A stretch of 64,000 nt of DNA from Escarpia spicata (GCA_963995525.1 OZ023210.1:3818996-3882995); one strand, 5' to 3'. Shown: positions 12,301 to 27,300, numbered from the stretch's first letter. The notes: generated by a model from the letters alone, not told the origin. Numbers and translations: made by a program.

Positions 12301-15300
12301 ACTGTGGTAACCAGATTAACAAAAAATTGCACGATCTTATACGCTGATCATTCATACCAGGTGTTCCTATTGAAAAACTTATTATTTCTTGGCGAAAAAG
12401 CAACTGAAGTAAAATAGGTGATGTTTCTGATAACTCCCAGGGAATGACGTCTGAGGTAGTCATGTGGTGACAGGGCGGCATACCTGAAATGGTTAAGGAG
12501 AAATATTCTCCGGCCATAATGTTACTCTTCCTGTGTTGCTGTAGTTCTTCCCCAAGGGAAGCTGCCCGAGGGAGACTGGGAGGAGGATGCGGAGAGGGAG
12601 ATGTTAAGGAGTAGTCTGTGGGCCACACTGTTCCGGGGGGGCTACATGGTCATCAACAGACTCGAGCGCTCTCTCTCCGGCAAACACGTATGTCTCATGC
12701 TGTCACTGGAACACAGGGCAGTGTACAGGGGCAGGGAAGGAAAGAAAGACATTTTATTTAATCCAATGTACATTGTAGAATTGTGAGATGACATACAAGA
12801 AGTGAAGGACACAATTCTTTGTTATGTGTATTTTTATATTTGTAAAGAATTTTGTATTCGTTCGACCATTACAAATATTTACGTTTTTTATGTTTTATCA
12901 CATCATTGTAATAAACAACAGGCCCAGATGGACCTATAAATCAAGGCAATTCACATTTTTACAAGTTACTAATTCTAATCATGAAAGTAAATACTTTTGA
13001 CGATTTTAACAGCAGTAGTCATTCATTACACTGAACATGAGTGAACCTTATTTGATATAATTTCCTCTCAAAAACTTGATTTTTTGATCTGTATATTTCA
13101 ACTGAAATATACAGATCGAGTTTCTTGAGAGGTAAAAATGTCAAATAATAATAACCAAGAAATTTTCAATCGATTAAAGGATAAGTGAACCTTATTTGCG
13201 ACGGGTCAGTCAGTTGAAGTGGAGTTTTAACGGTGTTTACTGTCCTCTCTTGTACACAGATGACGGATGCTGAGGCGAGCATTGACCTGTTTCTGCTGGA
13301 GATGCTCACAGTGAAGGAAGGACACGCGGCCGACTTCCTCGCTAAGTAATCTCTTCTTACCCTGACATTCTCCTAAACAGTGGCACATCTTGTAGACACC
13401 AACAAGTGCATTTCGTGCAACAGCTCCATGACTGTGAAATGCACTGCCAGCAAACATTCCCTCATCGAGAACACTGACAGGTTTTAGGAAATCTTTAAAG
13501 ACTCACATTTATATTAGTAATTTTACATAGATGTAGCTGTTATTTTTAAAACTATTTATCAACTATTTATTATTAGCTGTTTTACCACCTTAGAATGTTT
13601 TTTTGAAATGAGTGGTTATCTTTCTTTGTTTAAATAGGACTTTGTTTCTAGGTTAGTATCTCTGTGTCATACCCCAGACGACACAGATCTTGGTCAAATA
13701 CATGATGATATGATCAGCCTTTGACACACATAACTTTAATATGTTTGCATTTGTTTTGCGATGTTATGTTAGTAAACTGCGTGCACAAAACAGGTCAGTG
13801 AAGCTGTAATTCACATTAGCTGAATGTTCCACTTGTATAAATGACTATATTAAAAATGTTTTTAGAATATCTTGGTATATTTATGTTGTTAGCAGTTTTA
13901 TGATAATTTTTGTATAATTTTCTTGTATTAGTAATTTTAATACTTATATTACTATTGGCGTGTGTCCCCCAGGTGTGAGGAGCACAGCGTGTTGCCCCAG
14001 GTGGGTGGGGAGGTGTTGGGTGAGGTCGTGTCTGCCGTGTTTGCTGCCCTCATCTGGCACACACAGTCATTGCGGGAAGAACTTGAGAAATATGGTAAGT
14101 TCTAACTATTCATATAGTCATGGGCAGTTTTCAGCCCTGGAATAAGGAACATACATTGAATCTTTAAAATCTACTGTAAGTTTCCGTGTATGTTACGCTT
14201 TTTTTCCGTCTTTTTTACTTCATTTTTCACTTAAAAGTCCAAGTGCATAGTATACATGATGATAGTGCTGAAAAAAAATGTCTGTGACTGGATATAAGCC
14301 AAACATATGTGCTCTGTGAGATGTAGTTTCTTAGGCAAAGTTTAGAAACGTCACCACTCACATTATACAGCTTATTACGCGCCTTAGCGTCTTACGTGTG
14401 CTTTGCGTAAAAGATTGTTTCGCTGCAAGGCAGTTTGGTGTGCACATCTTGGCGCAATACTGAAACAACCTAGGACAGTCCGCTAGAGGAGCCCTATAGT
14501 TCTACAAACATCTACCTGGGGTCATTTATCATCATACAACTCTCCATCATGTGGAAGAGTGATGACACATGTACGACTCATGAGGTGATGTCGTTATGTA
14601 CGGTGAGCTGGCAGCAATGCCGTTACTTGCATACGAGACATTTTTACGATTCTGAGATGATTTCAAGAGTCATCACGAAAACAAACTTTGATGAAATGAA
14701 ATGAGATCTCTGGTTGTGTTACAGTGAAGAGTGAGAGTGACACAGAGACTAAGATAGCCACCTTGTAGAGAGACTGTCTGTCTGTAGACTGGTTGTGTTC
14801 CAGTGAAGAATGAGAGTGACAGAGAGACTAAGATAGCCACCTTGTAGTGAGACTGTCTGTCTGCAGACTGTGGTTGTGTTCCAGTGAAGAGTGAGAGTGA
14901 CAGAGAGACTAAGATAGCCACCTTGTAGAGAGACTGTCTATCTGTAGACTGTGGTTGTGTTCCAGTGAAGAGTGAGAGTGATAGAGAGACTAAGATAACC
15001 ACTTGTAGAGAGACTGTCTGTCTGTAGACTGGTTGTGTTCCAGTGAAGAGTGAGAGTGACAGAGAAACTAAGATAACCACCTTGTAGAGAGACTGTCTGT
15101 CTGTAGACTGTGGTTGTGTTCCAGTGAAGAGTGAGAGTGACAGAGAGACTAAGATAGCCACCTTGAAGAGAGACTGTCTGTCTGTAGACTGTGGTTGTGT
15201 TCCAGTGAAGAGTGAGAGTGACAGAGAGACTAAGATAACCACCTTGTAGAGAGACTGTCTGTCTGTAGACTGGTTGTGTTCCAGTGAAGAGTGAGAGTGA

Positions 15301-18300
15301 CAGAGAGACTAAGATAGCCACCTTGTAGAGAGACTGTCTATCTGTAGACTGTGGTTGTGTTCCAGTGAAGAGTGAGAGTGACAGAGAGACTAAGATAACC
15401 ACTTGTAGAGAGACTGTCTGTCTGTAGACTGGTTGTGTTCCAGTGAAGAGTGAGAGTGACAGAGAGACTAAGATAACCACCTTGTAGAGAGACTGTCTGT
15501 CTGTAGACTGGTTGTGTTCCAGTGAAGAGTGAGAGTGACAGAGAGACTAAGATAGCCACCTTGAAGAGAGACTGTCTGTCTGTAGACTGTGTTTGTGTTC
15601 CAGTGAAGAGTGAGAGTGACACTGAGACTAAGATAGCCACCTTGTAGAGAGACTGTCTGTCTGTAGACTGTGGTTGTGTTCCAGTGAAGAGTGAGAGTGA
15701 CAGAGAGACTAAGATAACCACCTTGTAGAGAGACTGTCTGTCTGTAGACTGGTTGTGTTCCAGTGAAGAGTGAGAGTGACAGAGAGACTAAGATAGCCAC
15801 CTTGTAGAGAGACTGTCTGTCTGTAGACTGTGGTTGTGTTCCAGTGAAGAGTGAGAGTGATAGAGAGACTAAGATAACCACTTGTAGAGAGACTGTCTGT
15901 CTGTAGACTGGTTGTGTTCCAGTGAAGAGTGAGAGTGACAGAGAAACTAAGATAACCACCTTGTAGAGAGACTGTCTGTCTGTAGACTGTGGTTGTGTTC
16001 CAGTGAAGAATGAGAGTGACAGAGAGACTAAGATAGCCACCTTGAAGAGAGAATGTCTGTCTGTAGACTGTGGTTGTGTTCCAGTGAAGAGTGAGAGTGA
16101 CAGAGAGACTAAGATAACCACTTGTAGAGAGACTGTCTGTCTGTAGACTGGTTGTGTTCCAGTGAAGAGTGAGAGTGACAGAGAGACTAAGATAACCACC
16201 TTGTAGAGAGACTGTCTGTCTGTAGACTGGTTGTGTTCCAGTGAAGAGTGAGAGTGACAGAGAGACTAAGATAGCCACCTTGTAGAGAGACTGTCTATCT
16301 GTAGACTGTGGTTGTGTTCCAGTGAAGAGTGAGAGTGACAGAGAGACTAAGATAACCACTTGTAGAGAGACTGTCTGTCTGTAGACTGGTTGTGTTCCAG
16401 TGAAGAGTGAGAGTGACAGAGAGACTAAGATAACCACCTTGTAGAGAGACTGTCTGTCTGTAGACTGGTTGTGTTCCAGTGAAGAGTGAGAGTGACAGAG
16501 AGACTAAGATAGCCACCTTGAAGAGAAACTGTCTGTCTGTAGACTGTGGTTGTGTTCCAGTGAAGAATGAGAGTGACACAGAGACTAAGATAGCCACCTT
16601 GTAGAGAGACTGTCTGTCTGTAGACTGTGTTTGTGTTCCAGTGAAGAGTGAGAGTGACAGAGAGACTAAGATAGCCACCTTGTAGAGAGACTGTCTGTCT
16701 GTAGACTGTGGTTGTGTTCCAGTGAAGAGTGAGAGTGACAGAGAGACTAAGATAACCACTTGTAGAGAGACTGTCTGTCTGTAGACTGTGGTTGTGTTCC
16801 AGTGAAGAGTGAGAGTGACAGAGAGACTAAGATAGCCACCTTGTAGAGAGACTGTCTGTCTGTAGACTGTGGTTGTGTTCCAGTGAAGAGTGAGATTGAC
16901 ACAGAGACTAAGATTGCTGAGGGCATCCATCAGGCCTATACAGTGGCTGCTGGCATGAGGACATTCCTGGTGAGGCACTCACAACTACGACACTTGTACA
17001 TGCAGGGGTCATATCAAAAATTGAAGTGTATAGATTAGAAGTAGTGACATAAAATATTAAAATGAAATATAATCAGTGGCTGTCACTATGACATTAGTGT
17101 TGCTCTCACAGATGGCTGAGTTCATTGGAGAATGATGTCATTGACAGTGAAAGTGTTCAATTAACAATTAATTTCAATTACCCTAAATTAAATGAATTAA
17201 TAATTAACTTCAAATAACAATTACATTTCTGTGGTGAAAAACAAGCAAAGCATAGCAATTAATTGATTGTCAGCATTAACACATTTATTAAGTGTTTTCT
17301 AAGAACACACAAACATGGTACCATAAATACTGTAACTAGTATTAGTTTACCAGGCGCTTGTTACCAGATCATTTATTACTGTCTTTTGAGTTTAATTGAA
17401 AGTTAATTGAGTGAACTTTGACCAGTGTGCAGAATGGTCTTTAACGTTCTAACCACTGACAGCCAACCAGTGACTATCACCAAAGAAACGCACAAAATAA
17501 TGCCAAATAAAAGAATTTAATTGAAAATTAATTGGGATTTTGTTAATTTAATTAAATTAACCTCTTCCAGAAAAGTTTATTAATTAAATTAATTTGCGTA
17601 TTTTGAGAACATTTATTTAATTTAGTTAATTGAATTAACAAATTAACAGTTTAAATTAACATAATTGAGACATTATGTTTTGATTGTTGTGATGTAGTTG
17701 GAACAGAAACAGAAGCAGGTGTTGGCTGCAGAGAAGGCTGGTACCACCCCCGACACCGACCCACCTGACCTAGGTATGATACATTCTCTACTCACCTCTT
17801 TGTCACATCACCTGGGGCATAGCAAATGTTTGTAAAGCCATAAAAAAATTGATATTGAACACAAGGAGCATTTTCTGTTGTATACTTTGTTTAAATTCTG
17901 GTTCTAAAAGTTTTTCTTTATGACAAAAAGAGAAGGCAAAGTTCTTAAGAAAGAACTGCACACGGGAAGCTTGATTTAGCAGATGTGCTGCACTAGAAAC
18001 GTAATACATGTGTATTACTTGTGAAAGCATTAGTGGTGTGGCACAGCTTGATGGAGGTCGTGCGTAGGATTGTGATTGTGACAGGCAAACAGGAACATAC
18101 TGGATCCACCAGTTGATGCAGTCTGTACTTGGGTTAACAAGATTGAACAAGGGTGTAGAGAGTTAAACATTTATCATCTATGTGTGGCTCGCCTTTGTTA
18201 GATAACTATCAGTTGTGGTTTTAAACATACACTGCTGGTATCTACACTATCTGTAGACAATTTGTTCCATTTATTACATAATATAGTTGCCCCTCATTAT

Positions 18301-21300
18301 AACACACCTCATTATAGCGCGGGTTCGGTTATAAAGCGGTCGGTCGTGGACCCCAAATTTCTGCTGCCAGGGGGGAAATGAGCGCTGTGGCAAACTATAT
18401 TAACACTGTAATTACTGTCACTTGGTTTGTGTGAAGTTATCCTCGTCTTTGTTCGCTACGTGTGTATTTTGAAAGACTAGTTGGCGGACTATAAATTTAA
18501 CGTTGGCGTAGGCCGTAGATTGTGCAACGAATCTGGTGCGAGACACATCGCTACGTTGGCTTGCTGTTGTTTGTTCTGCACTGCCAGTGCTATCAAAGGC
18601 GTCAATTTCTTTGACTATGGTCAATTAATTTTAGGCACAGTAAATGTGGAGCGAGGCATTACTTGTTTCGCACCGTCATCAAGCAAATCGTTTCCCTTCT
18701 GCGAGTCATGGCTTCTGTAGATCGGTGTCTTCACCTTCTGCGGGTTCATCTGGCTTCGGCGCCAGGTGCTTAGGAATGGGGTAAAGCATTTTAATGCAGC
18801 CCAGTAGGAAAGATCAGTATGCTAACATGCGTCACAAATATTATCTTTTTCGTTGCGATGAACGCAAAGCTACTGGTGCGCCAAAATATGAATTCATCAA
18901 CCGCATATGAAATGGTGAATCGCAATATTGTTTGGCGCGGTAAATGTGCGTTCTAAATTGGTATTTTGATATTGCCTTATAGACGAGAAGTTAAGCCAAT
19001 TATGAGTGTATTTATTATAGTTTTAAATCTTTAGTCAACTCTAGCACAGCATTTGTGAACTCATTTGCTTATTCAACTGCTGAGTGCCAGGTTAATATTT
19101 TAGATCTTACATCATTGGTACCATATTATCGTTCAGTTGACCATAGCCTGTTGGTCTGTAGTCTATTTTAAAACTGTATACCATTCGTGAATTTTATTCA
19201 GTTCAACATTCAACAGTGTATGACATACAAGCATAATACACATTGACAATGGCTGACATTTTAATGAGCTTCATAAACCGCGTATAGACCGCGCGGCCAA
19301 TACACCGAATGCGCGTGTGGCTTTGATGGCGTTCCTGGTGCAGCGGCCGTGACGGTCGTCGAAGTGCCCCTGGTGGCAGATATGGGAACCCGTTATCGCG
19401 CCTCGCTTATACCATGGTTTATTTCGTGGACCCCAACTACCGCGTTATAACGAGAGGCGACTGTAATATGAATTACATCATCCAACATCGCTCCATAAGT
19501 TGTGATTACATCTTATGATGATGTTGTTGTTCTGTACATATTTGTGTTCAAATATTTATTGTTTTTGTGGCCATTGGTTTTTGTTCTATTGCCTTGTAGG
19601 GAAGGGTTGTCTTGTGCAGCTATCTTACTGGATGTAGATATCTTGTTGATTGTATAGATGTGAGTATTATCAACTATTGCCTTGTAGGGAAGGGTTGTCT
19701 TGTGCATATATCTTACTGGATGTAGATATCTTGTTGATTGCATAGATGTGAGTATCATAAACTATTGTTATGTAGTAGAGAAATGACCTGCGTACTTGTG
19801 GTTTCAGTGACTTTATGTAAGAAGAAGGCTTTGTTTCTGCTCAAGTTTTCCGGACTCACCAAAGTCCACCTCAAGTCCCTGGTATGGCGTCTTCTTCTAT
19901 CACATCTCATGTTTGACTATTAATCACATATCAAATCCCAAATTTGTATAGCAACTGTACCATAGTAAGAGTAATATATTTACTTATTTCACTGTCAGTT
20001 TATCTTATTTCCTGTGACGTTTCGACTGCTCTCATCAATCTTCATCAGATGGATTAAAATTGGTGAGAGCAGTCAAAACATCATGAGAAAAAAGGTAAGC
20101 TGATTGTGATGTACAACTGTAAGTGAAAATATCACTCATTTGAATCATCCAATCTGGTGAACATCTTCCTCATACTGTATCATGGTATGTGCTTAATTGG
20201 TCAAATTTCTAAATTCCATTTTTAGTCCTTTGGCCGAAGGTCCAAGTGACTATTGCCATCACTCTGCATCCGCCGTCCTCTGTCTACCGTAGCTGCCGTA
20301 TCTCAGAAACTGTTCAGCAACTTTTTCTCTAATTTTGCATAGACATATCTTAGGGCACATTTCATATGGTAGTGCCACTATACACAGGAAATATGTATTT
20401 GATTCAATCATTCGAAGGGCTCCAAACGTCCCCTAAAATGCTAAATTTGTTAACTAAATGGTCTACTGTAGCAGTAGTTCTGGAAGGCTTCCAGTCCTTT
20501 TGTTCAACTAATCCCTTTTCCCACAACATCTGTCACACCTCAATGTGGCTGGCTGGTTAATGTGTGACTAATTTGTAATTGCTCACTGGCAGAGGTTTGG
20601 GTCACAGTGGCTGGTAGTAGGAAGTATGACTAATCTGTAATTGGTCACTGGCAGAGGCTTGGGTCACTGTGGCTGGTGGTAGGAAGTGTGACTAATCTGT
20701 AATTGGTCACTGTCAGAAGCTTGGGTCATCAAACACAGCACCTTGTACCAGAAATAGAACACTATTCCCCTTCCCAAAACAGCCGTCACATACGGAGTCT
20801 GTGTCTTGTATGGATATATATATATATTATGCAGTTGTTTTATATAAGCAGAAAGTTAATTTAAATTAGTTATTCTTAGGCCACAGAAAAGTAATTCCCG
20901 GTTTCTCACCGATGCATGTATTTAAAAATATGTGCCACAACATTTTATTTTCTATTATACTTATTCCTCTAAATGCAAGACGTGGTGCAATAAGTGAACA
21001 GTAAATATGTCTACATTTTACTTCCATCATAACCCTTAATGATCTGTAACTAGGATTCACCATAAAACATTTGATTAATAATTACATACAGGGTTGTTAG
21101 ATTTATGCCGGGCAGAAACTGTTTCTGCCCGGCAGAAATGGCAACATATATAGCTTTGGTATATTGTACACGAGGGTTGTGATAGGAAACTATTGGACAT
21201 TGCGACAGTCCAGAAAGACAGTATGAGATGTGTCACTATATGAAGTGTGACTTTCAGATACTTCATTTTGTAGTGCTATGGATTATGATGGGCCTCTCCA

Positions 21301-24300
21301 TTAGCTCCATATATATTTATGTGAAATATATCATTATGTCATTAAAATATTTCAGAACAGGCTAACGCTAAGCTGCAACTGTCTTTGAGTTTGTTTACAT
21401 TTTGACAAACTACTATTATATAGCACTAATTTTTTAATTGGCACGACTAATATATCCCACAAAATGACTTCTACAGGAAACAACGTTGGTGTAAATTACC
21501 ATCCCATTATTCTTACTGACAAAGACCTGTAAGTTAGGTGAGTAACACCTTCGAAGTTCTGACAGCAGGACACCGCCTTCGGTGAAGTCGAGACAAAAGT
21601 TTGACAAAGGCTTCAAGTTCAAACGGTCTATCACTGTCCAGCTGACCCATTTTTAGTTTTTTAGACTACCTTTTGCTCTCAAATAATCTGTCCTCTTAAT
21701 TTTATACATAAAGACATAATCTGGCATAACTTTATACATTTTTGTAGCAGCACATTTGTATTTCAAGTGTATCATATATTTATCACTTGTTGTGTATTAC
21801 ACCCAGCTGTGGAGCTAAGATTCTCTGCTTGCTATTGTTTGATGGAAACTGTGACTTATCTGTAATTGGTCACTGGCAGTAGCTTGTGTCAACAGACAGC
21901 ATTAACCCACTAGACACCAGCCAGTTAAATTGGCGTGTGTCTCTGTTCCCCAGGCTGCTGCCACAGATCTCAACATTTCTAGGTGCCTGCACGTTTTAAG
22001 CTGTATCTTCAAAACTATTGATTTTCTATAATTTAAAACATAGAAAATTAATATTCTGTACAACTATAGAGTGGAATATCATACATTTTATTGACATCAA
22101 ATGCATCCTACTGTGTATTTACACTTGTTATGTCTTGCTTAGACATGAGACAGTGTAAATCAGTTCACTTTGCTTAGTAAGACGTCTGTCTTGGTTGCTG
22201 TCATCCTACAAATGACTTCTGTGGCACGTCAATGTCAGTGTTGACATTGTGATTACTAGTATATTGAAACCTGAAATAACCAAATGTCAACCATTAGAAC
22301 AATTGACAGAGTGTTAGAATACTTACCTAATAAGTCATTATAATAAAATACATAATTTTCATATAATAACACATAAGCAGCAGTCTACTTGCCGAAAACC
22401 CAACTGACGGTGACCAAACTTGGTCAACGAAACATAAACAAAACCCAAGTCATCCATTTTATTACTCTTTCTGTTGCATTTCGAACATAATGTCAACTTA
22501 CCTTTAGTTCAATGTCAGAATTGTCCCACGAAATAATAGTGCAAACTTTGTCATTAGTAAACAACTACGATGTTCAATGTGCAGGCACTTTTGAAGGTCC
22601 ACAGGTGGCGAACTTCTGTCGTGAAAAATTCAAGTTTTTTAATGCTAGCACATGTTGAAAATACCCACAATTCATAGCTCAGATATCAAGGAATTAACCA
22701 GTAATAGTCTCTTAAGTTTTCGCATGATGGGGCCACCGCTAGAGGCTTTCTCCACCGGGTACTCTCAGGCCCTCTGCAGGGTCTAATGGGTTAAAAATAT
22801 AGTAGTTCCTAATGTTGATTCTGCAGTATGTGTTGTTTGTTGACAGCCGAAGCATAAGATGGATCGTCGCAGTAGCAAACAACTCAACAAGTACCTCACA
22901 TTCTCAGGGGACAAGCCAGTCAAGGTAATGTCTTGTCACCATGGCAAGAAACGGTCACCATGGCAACATATGGTCACTGTGGCAACACATGGGCATCATG
23001 GCAACACATGGTCATCATGGCAACACATGGTCACCATGGCAATACATGGTCACAATGGCAACACATGTTCACCGTAGTAACACATGATCACCATGACAAC
23101 ACATGATCACCATGGTAACGCATGATCACTGTGGCAACACATTGTCACCTTAGCAATACATGTCACCATGATAACACATGATCACTGTGGCAACACATGA
23201 TCACTATGGGTAACACACGATCGCTGTGGCAACACATTGTCACCTTGGCAACACATGATCACTGTGGCAACATGTGATCACCATGGTGTCACATTGTCAC
23301 CTAGGCAACACATGATCACTGTGGCAACACATGATCACCGTGGCAACACATGTTAACTGTGGCCCTGGTGACAGAAGGATGGCTACTCCGGCCGTGAAGT
23401 AAAGCAGCTACCTCAGCTGGTTTAGTCCATCTTAGTTGTTTGATTTCCAAGTACATAGTGTTTGAAGAGTTTAAATAATATCCACGTTGGTTAAAAAAAG
23501 TGTATACAAGTGAAAATTAACTTTGGTTTTAGGTCCGATAACTTGCCAAAGCCAATTGTTGGGCTGACATTTAGTCTTCACCACACTGACATTATTGGTG
23601 ACATCAATTCTGAGAGAGCAAGGAATGTCGACAACATCAACATAGAAACATGAGCTTAATCGTTATAAGCATTCAGTTGAAGATTCCAGGTTTTAGAATA
23701 ACTTGAATTGAATGTTGGTCCAACTTTAAATAAGTTAATAATTTATCTGGTGACTTCACCAAAACAACATAATATGGTTGTATGAGGGAGCATGTCATAG
23801 TGGATACTACAAAGGTTTGTTTTTTTGTGAAGTGAATTTGAAATAGGACAAGTGAATGAAATTAATTGAGGAGGCACATTTAACCTGCATGCAATGTTTG
23901 CATTGCAGATTGATAGCGTGCTGGAGAGGTATCCATCATTCCGTCTCGTACTTGACTTTGTGCGGGAATCCAAATGGTGCAAGAACAGGTATTGTCTGTC
24001 ATAAACAAATAATCTTACTTATCTTGCTTACCTATTGAGACTGTAGCTAGAGCATCGGGCTCTCATTCGAGAGAACTCGGGTTTGAATCCTGTGCTGCTG
24101 TGTCAAACTTTGGGCAAGTTTGTTCACTCTACATTGCTCAAGTTTATTCAACTGTAAACATTATAGTACCTGGCTATTGATAGTGGTGGATATTTGTGTA
24201 CAATAATCTTTGTGCATTATTGCAGCAAGGCTGAATGCTTCCAAGAGAAGTCACGATGATGTTCGATTGAACAGTAAGGTGTAAAGTGCTTTGAGCAGTC

Positions 24301-27300
24301 GTGAGGACTGGATACTGCGCTGTATAAGAACTTACCTTTTTAGTATCTGCTGCCCTTTCACCACTCTGACAGTGGCGGGACCCTCGTGTTGTAGAGTGGA
24401 GCGTCTCTTGAAGGAGCGAGCCCAACATGCGCAGTCTGCCGCCAAGGTCTACTCCTTCACCACAATGTTCATCCAGCTGATGGCAGACGACCACATCTTT
24501 CAGGTGACTGCCACCTTAGTTCGCCTTTTACAGTTGTCATCATCAGAATCTGTTGTCTTTTTGACCTAATAAGTTACTTGGTGCAAGAATTTATAAGAAA
24601 GTATTGTCTTGTAAATTGTGTTATTCCTCTTATCCATGTTAGTAAGGAACTGTCAGAAATAATAGCTTTAATTTATTGGTGATATTTGTGGGATGTTGTG
24701 ATTAATAATGATATAATGATTGACACAATGATTGACGCAGTGATTGACACAATTATGAACACAATGATTAACACTGTGATTGACACAATAATCATTAATT
24801 GACATGATGTAATGATTGACACTAACACATTGATTGACACAGTGATTGCCATAATGATTGACACATTGATTGACACAGTGATTACCATAATGATTGACAC
24901 ATTAATTGACACATTGGTTATCATAATGATTGACACATTGATTGACACAGTAATTGACAACATTATTGACAATATAATTGACGTTATGATTGACATGATG
25001 TGACTGTCATTACTGTCAGTAGTACACATGGTTAGGTAAGCCCTAGCTGTGACTGTCAATAGTACACATGGTTAGGTAAGCCTTAGCTGTGACTATCAAT
25101 AGTACACATGGTTAGGTAGGCCTTAGCTGTGACAGTCAGTAGTACACATGGTTAGGTAAGCCCTAGCTGTGACTGTCAATAGTACACATGGTTAGGTATG
25201 CCCTAGCTGTGACTGTCAATAGTACACATGGTTAGGTAAGCCCTAGCTGTGACTGTCAATAGTACACATGGTTAGGTAAGCCCTAGCTGTGACTGTCAAT
25301 AGTACACATGGTTAGGTAAGCATTAGCTGTGACTGTCAATAGTACACATGGTTAGGTAAGCATTAGCTGTGACTGTCATTACTGTCAATAGGGCACGTGG
25401 TTAGGTAAGCCGTAGCTGTGACTGTCATTACTGTCAATAGTACACATGGTTAGGTAAGCCGTAGCTGTGACTGTCATTACTGTCAATAGGACACGTGGTT
25501 AGGTAAGCCGTAGCTGTGACTGTCATTACTGTCAATAGTACACATGGTTAGGTAAGCCGTAGCTGTGACTGTCATTACTGTCAATAGGACAATAGGACAC
25601 GTGGTTAGGTAAGCCGTAGCTGTGACTGTCATTACTGTCAATAGGACACATGGTTAGGTAAGCCGTAGCTGTGACTGTCATTACTGTCAATAGTACACGT
25701 GGTTAGGTAAGCCGTAGCTGTGACTGTCATTACTGTCAATAGGACACATGGTTAGGTAAGCCGTAGCTGTGACTGTCATTACTGTCAATAGTACACGTGG
25801 TTAGGTAAGCCGTAGCTGTGACTGTCATTACTGTCAATAGGACACGTGGTTAGGTAAGCCGTAGCTGTGACTGTCATTACTGTCAATAGTACATGTGGTT
25901 AGGTAAGCCATAGCTGTGACTGTCATTACTGTCAATAGGACACGTGGTTAGGTAAGCCGTAGCTGTGACTGTCATTACTGTCAATAGGACACGTGGTTAG
26001 GTAAGCCGTAGCTGTGACTGTCATTACTGTCAATAGTACACATGGTTAGGTAAGCCGTAGCTGTGACTGTCATTACTGTCAATAGGACACGTGGTTAGGT
26101 AAGCCATAGCTGTGACTGTCATTACTGTCAATAGGACACGTGGTTAGGTAAGCCATAGCTGTGACTGTCATTACTGTCAATAGGACACATGGTTAGGTAA
26201 GCCGTAGCTGTGACTGTCATTACTGTCAATAGTACACGTGGTTAGGTAAGCCGTAGCTGTGACTGTCATTACTGTCAATAGGACACATGGTTAGGTAAGC
26301 CGTAGCTGTGACTGTCATTACTGTCAATAGGACACATGGTTAGGCAAGCCGTAGCTGTGACTGTCATTACTGTCAATAGTACACGTGGTTAGGTAAGCCG
26401 TAGCTGTGACTGTCATTACTGTCAATAGGACACGTGGTTAGGTAAGCCGTAGCTGTGACTGTCATTACTGTCAATAGTACACATGGTTAGGTAAGCCGTA
26501 GCTGTGACTGTCATTACTGTCAATAGTACACGTGGTTAGGTAAGCCGTAGCTGTGACTGTCATTACTGTCAATAGTACACGTGGTTAGGTAAGCCGTAGC
26601 TGTGACTGTCATTACTGTCAATAGTACACATGGTTAGGTAAGCCATAGCTGTGACTGTCATTACTGTCAATAGTACACATGGTTAGGCAAGCCGTAGCTG
26701 TGACTGTCATTACTGTCAATAGGACACGTGGTTAGGCAAGCCGTAGCTGTGACTGTCATTACTGTCAATAGTACACATGGTTAGGTAAGCCGTAGCTGTG
26801 ACTGTCATTACTGTCAATAGGACAATAGGACACGTGGTTAGGTAAGCCGTAGCTGTGACTGTCATTACTGTCAATAGGACACATGGTTAGGTAAGCCGTA
26901 GCTGTGACTGTCATTACTGTCAATAGTACATGTGGTTAGGTAAGCCATAGCTGTGACTGTCAATAGGACACATGGTTAGGTAAGCCGTAGCTGTGACTGT
27001 CATTACTGTCAATAGTACATGTGGTTAGGTAAGCCGTAGCTGTGACTGTCAATAGGACACATGGTTAGGTAAGCCGTAGCTGTGACTGTCATTACTGTCA
27101 ATAGTACACATGGTTAGGTAAGCCTTAGCTGTGACTGTCAATAGTACACATGGTTAGGTAGGCCTTAGCTGTGACTGTCAGTAGTACACATGGTTAGGTA
27201 AGCCCTAGCTGTGACTGTCAATAGTACACATGGTTAGGTAAGCCCTAGCTGTGACTGTCAATAGTACACATGGTTAGGTAAGCCCTAGCTGTGACTGTCA

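Noticed and set aside
14673..16978. Several minus-strand frames of up to 243 codons
   Set aside because: They lie over the exon 11-derived array; the real coding signal is plus-strand exon 11 at its end.
24041..24110. Functional tRNA gene
   Set aside because: A and B boxes are present, but the sequence continues into a SINE body and tail, and the stems do not pair as a cloverleaf by eye.
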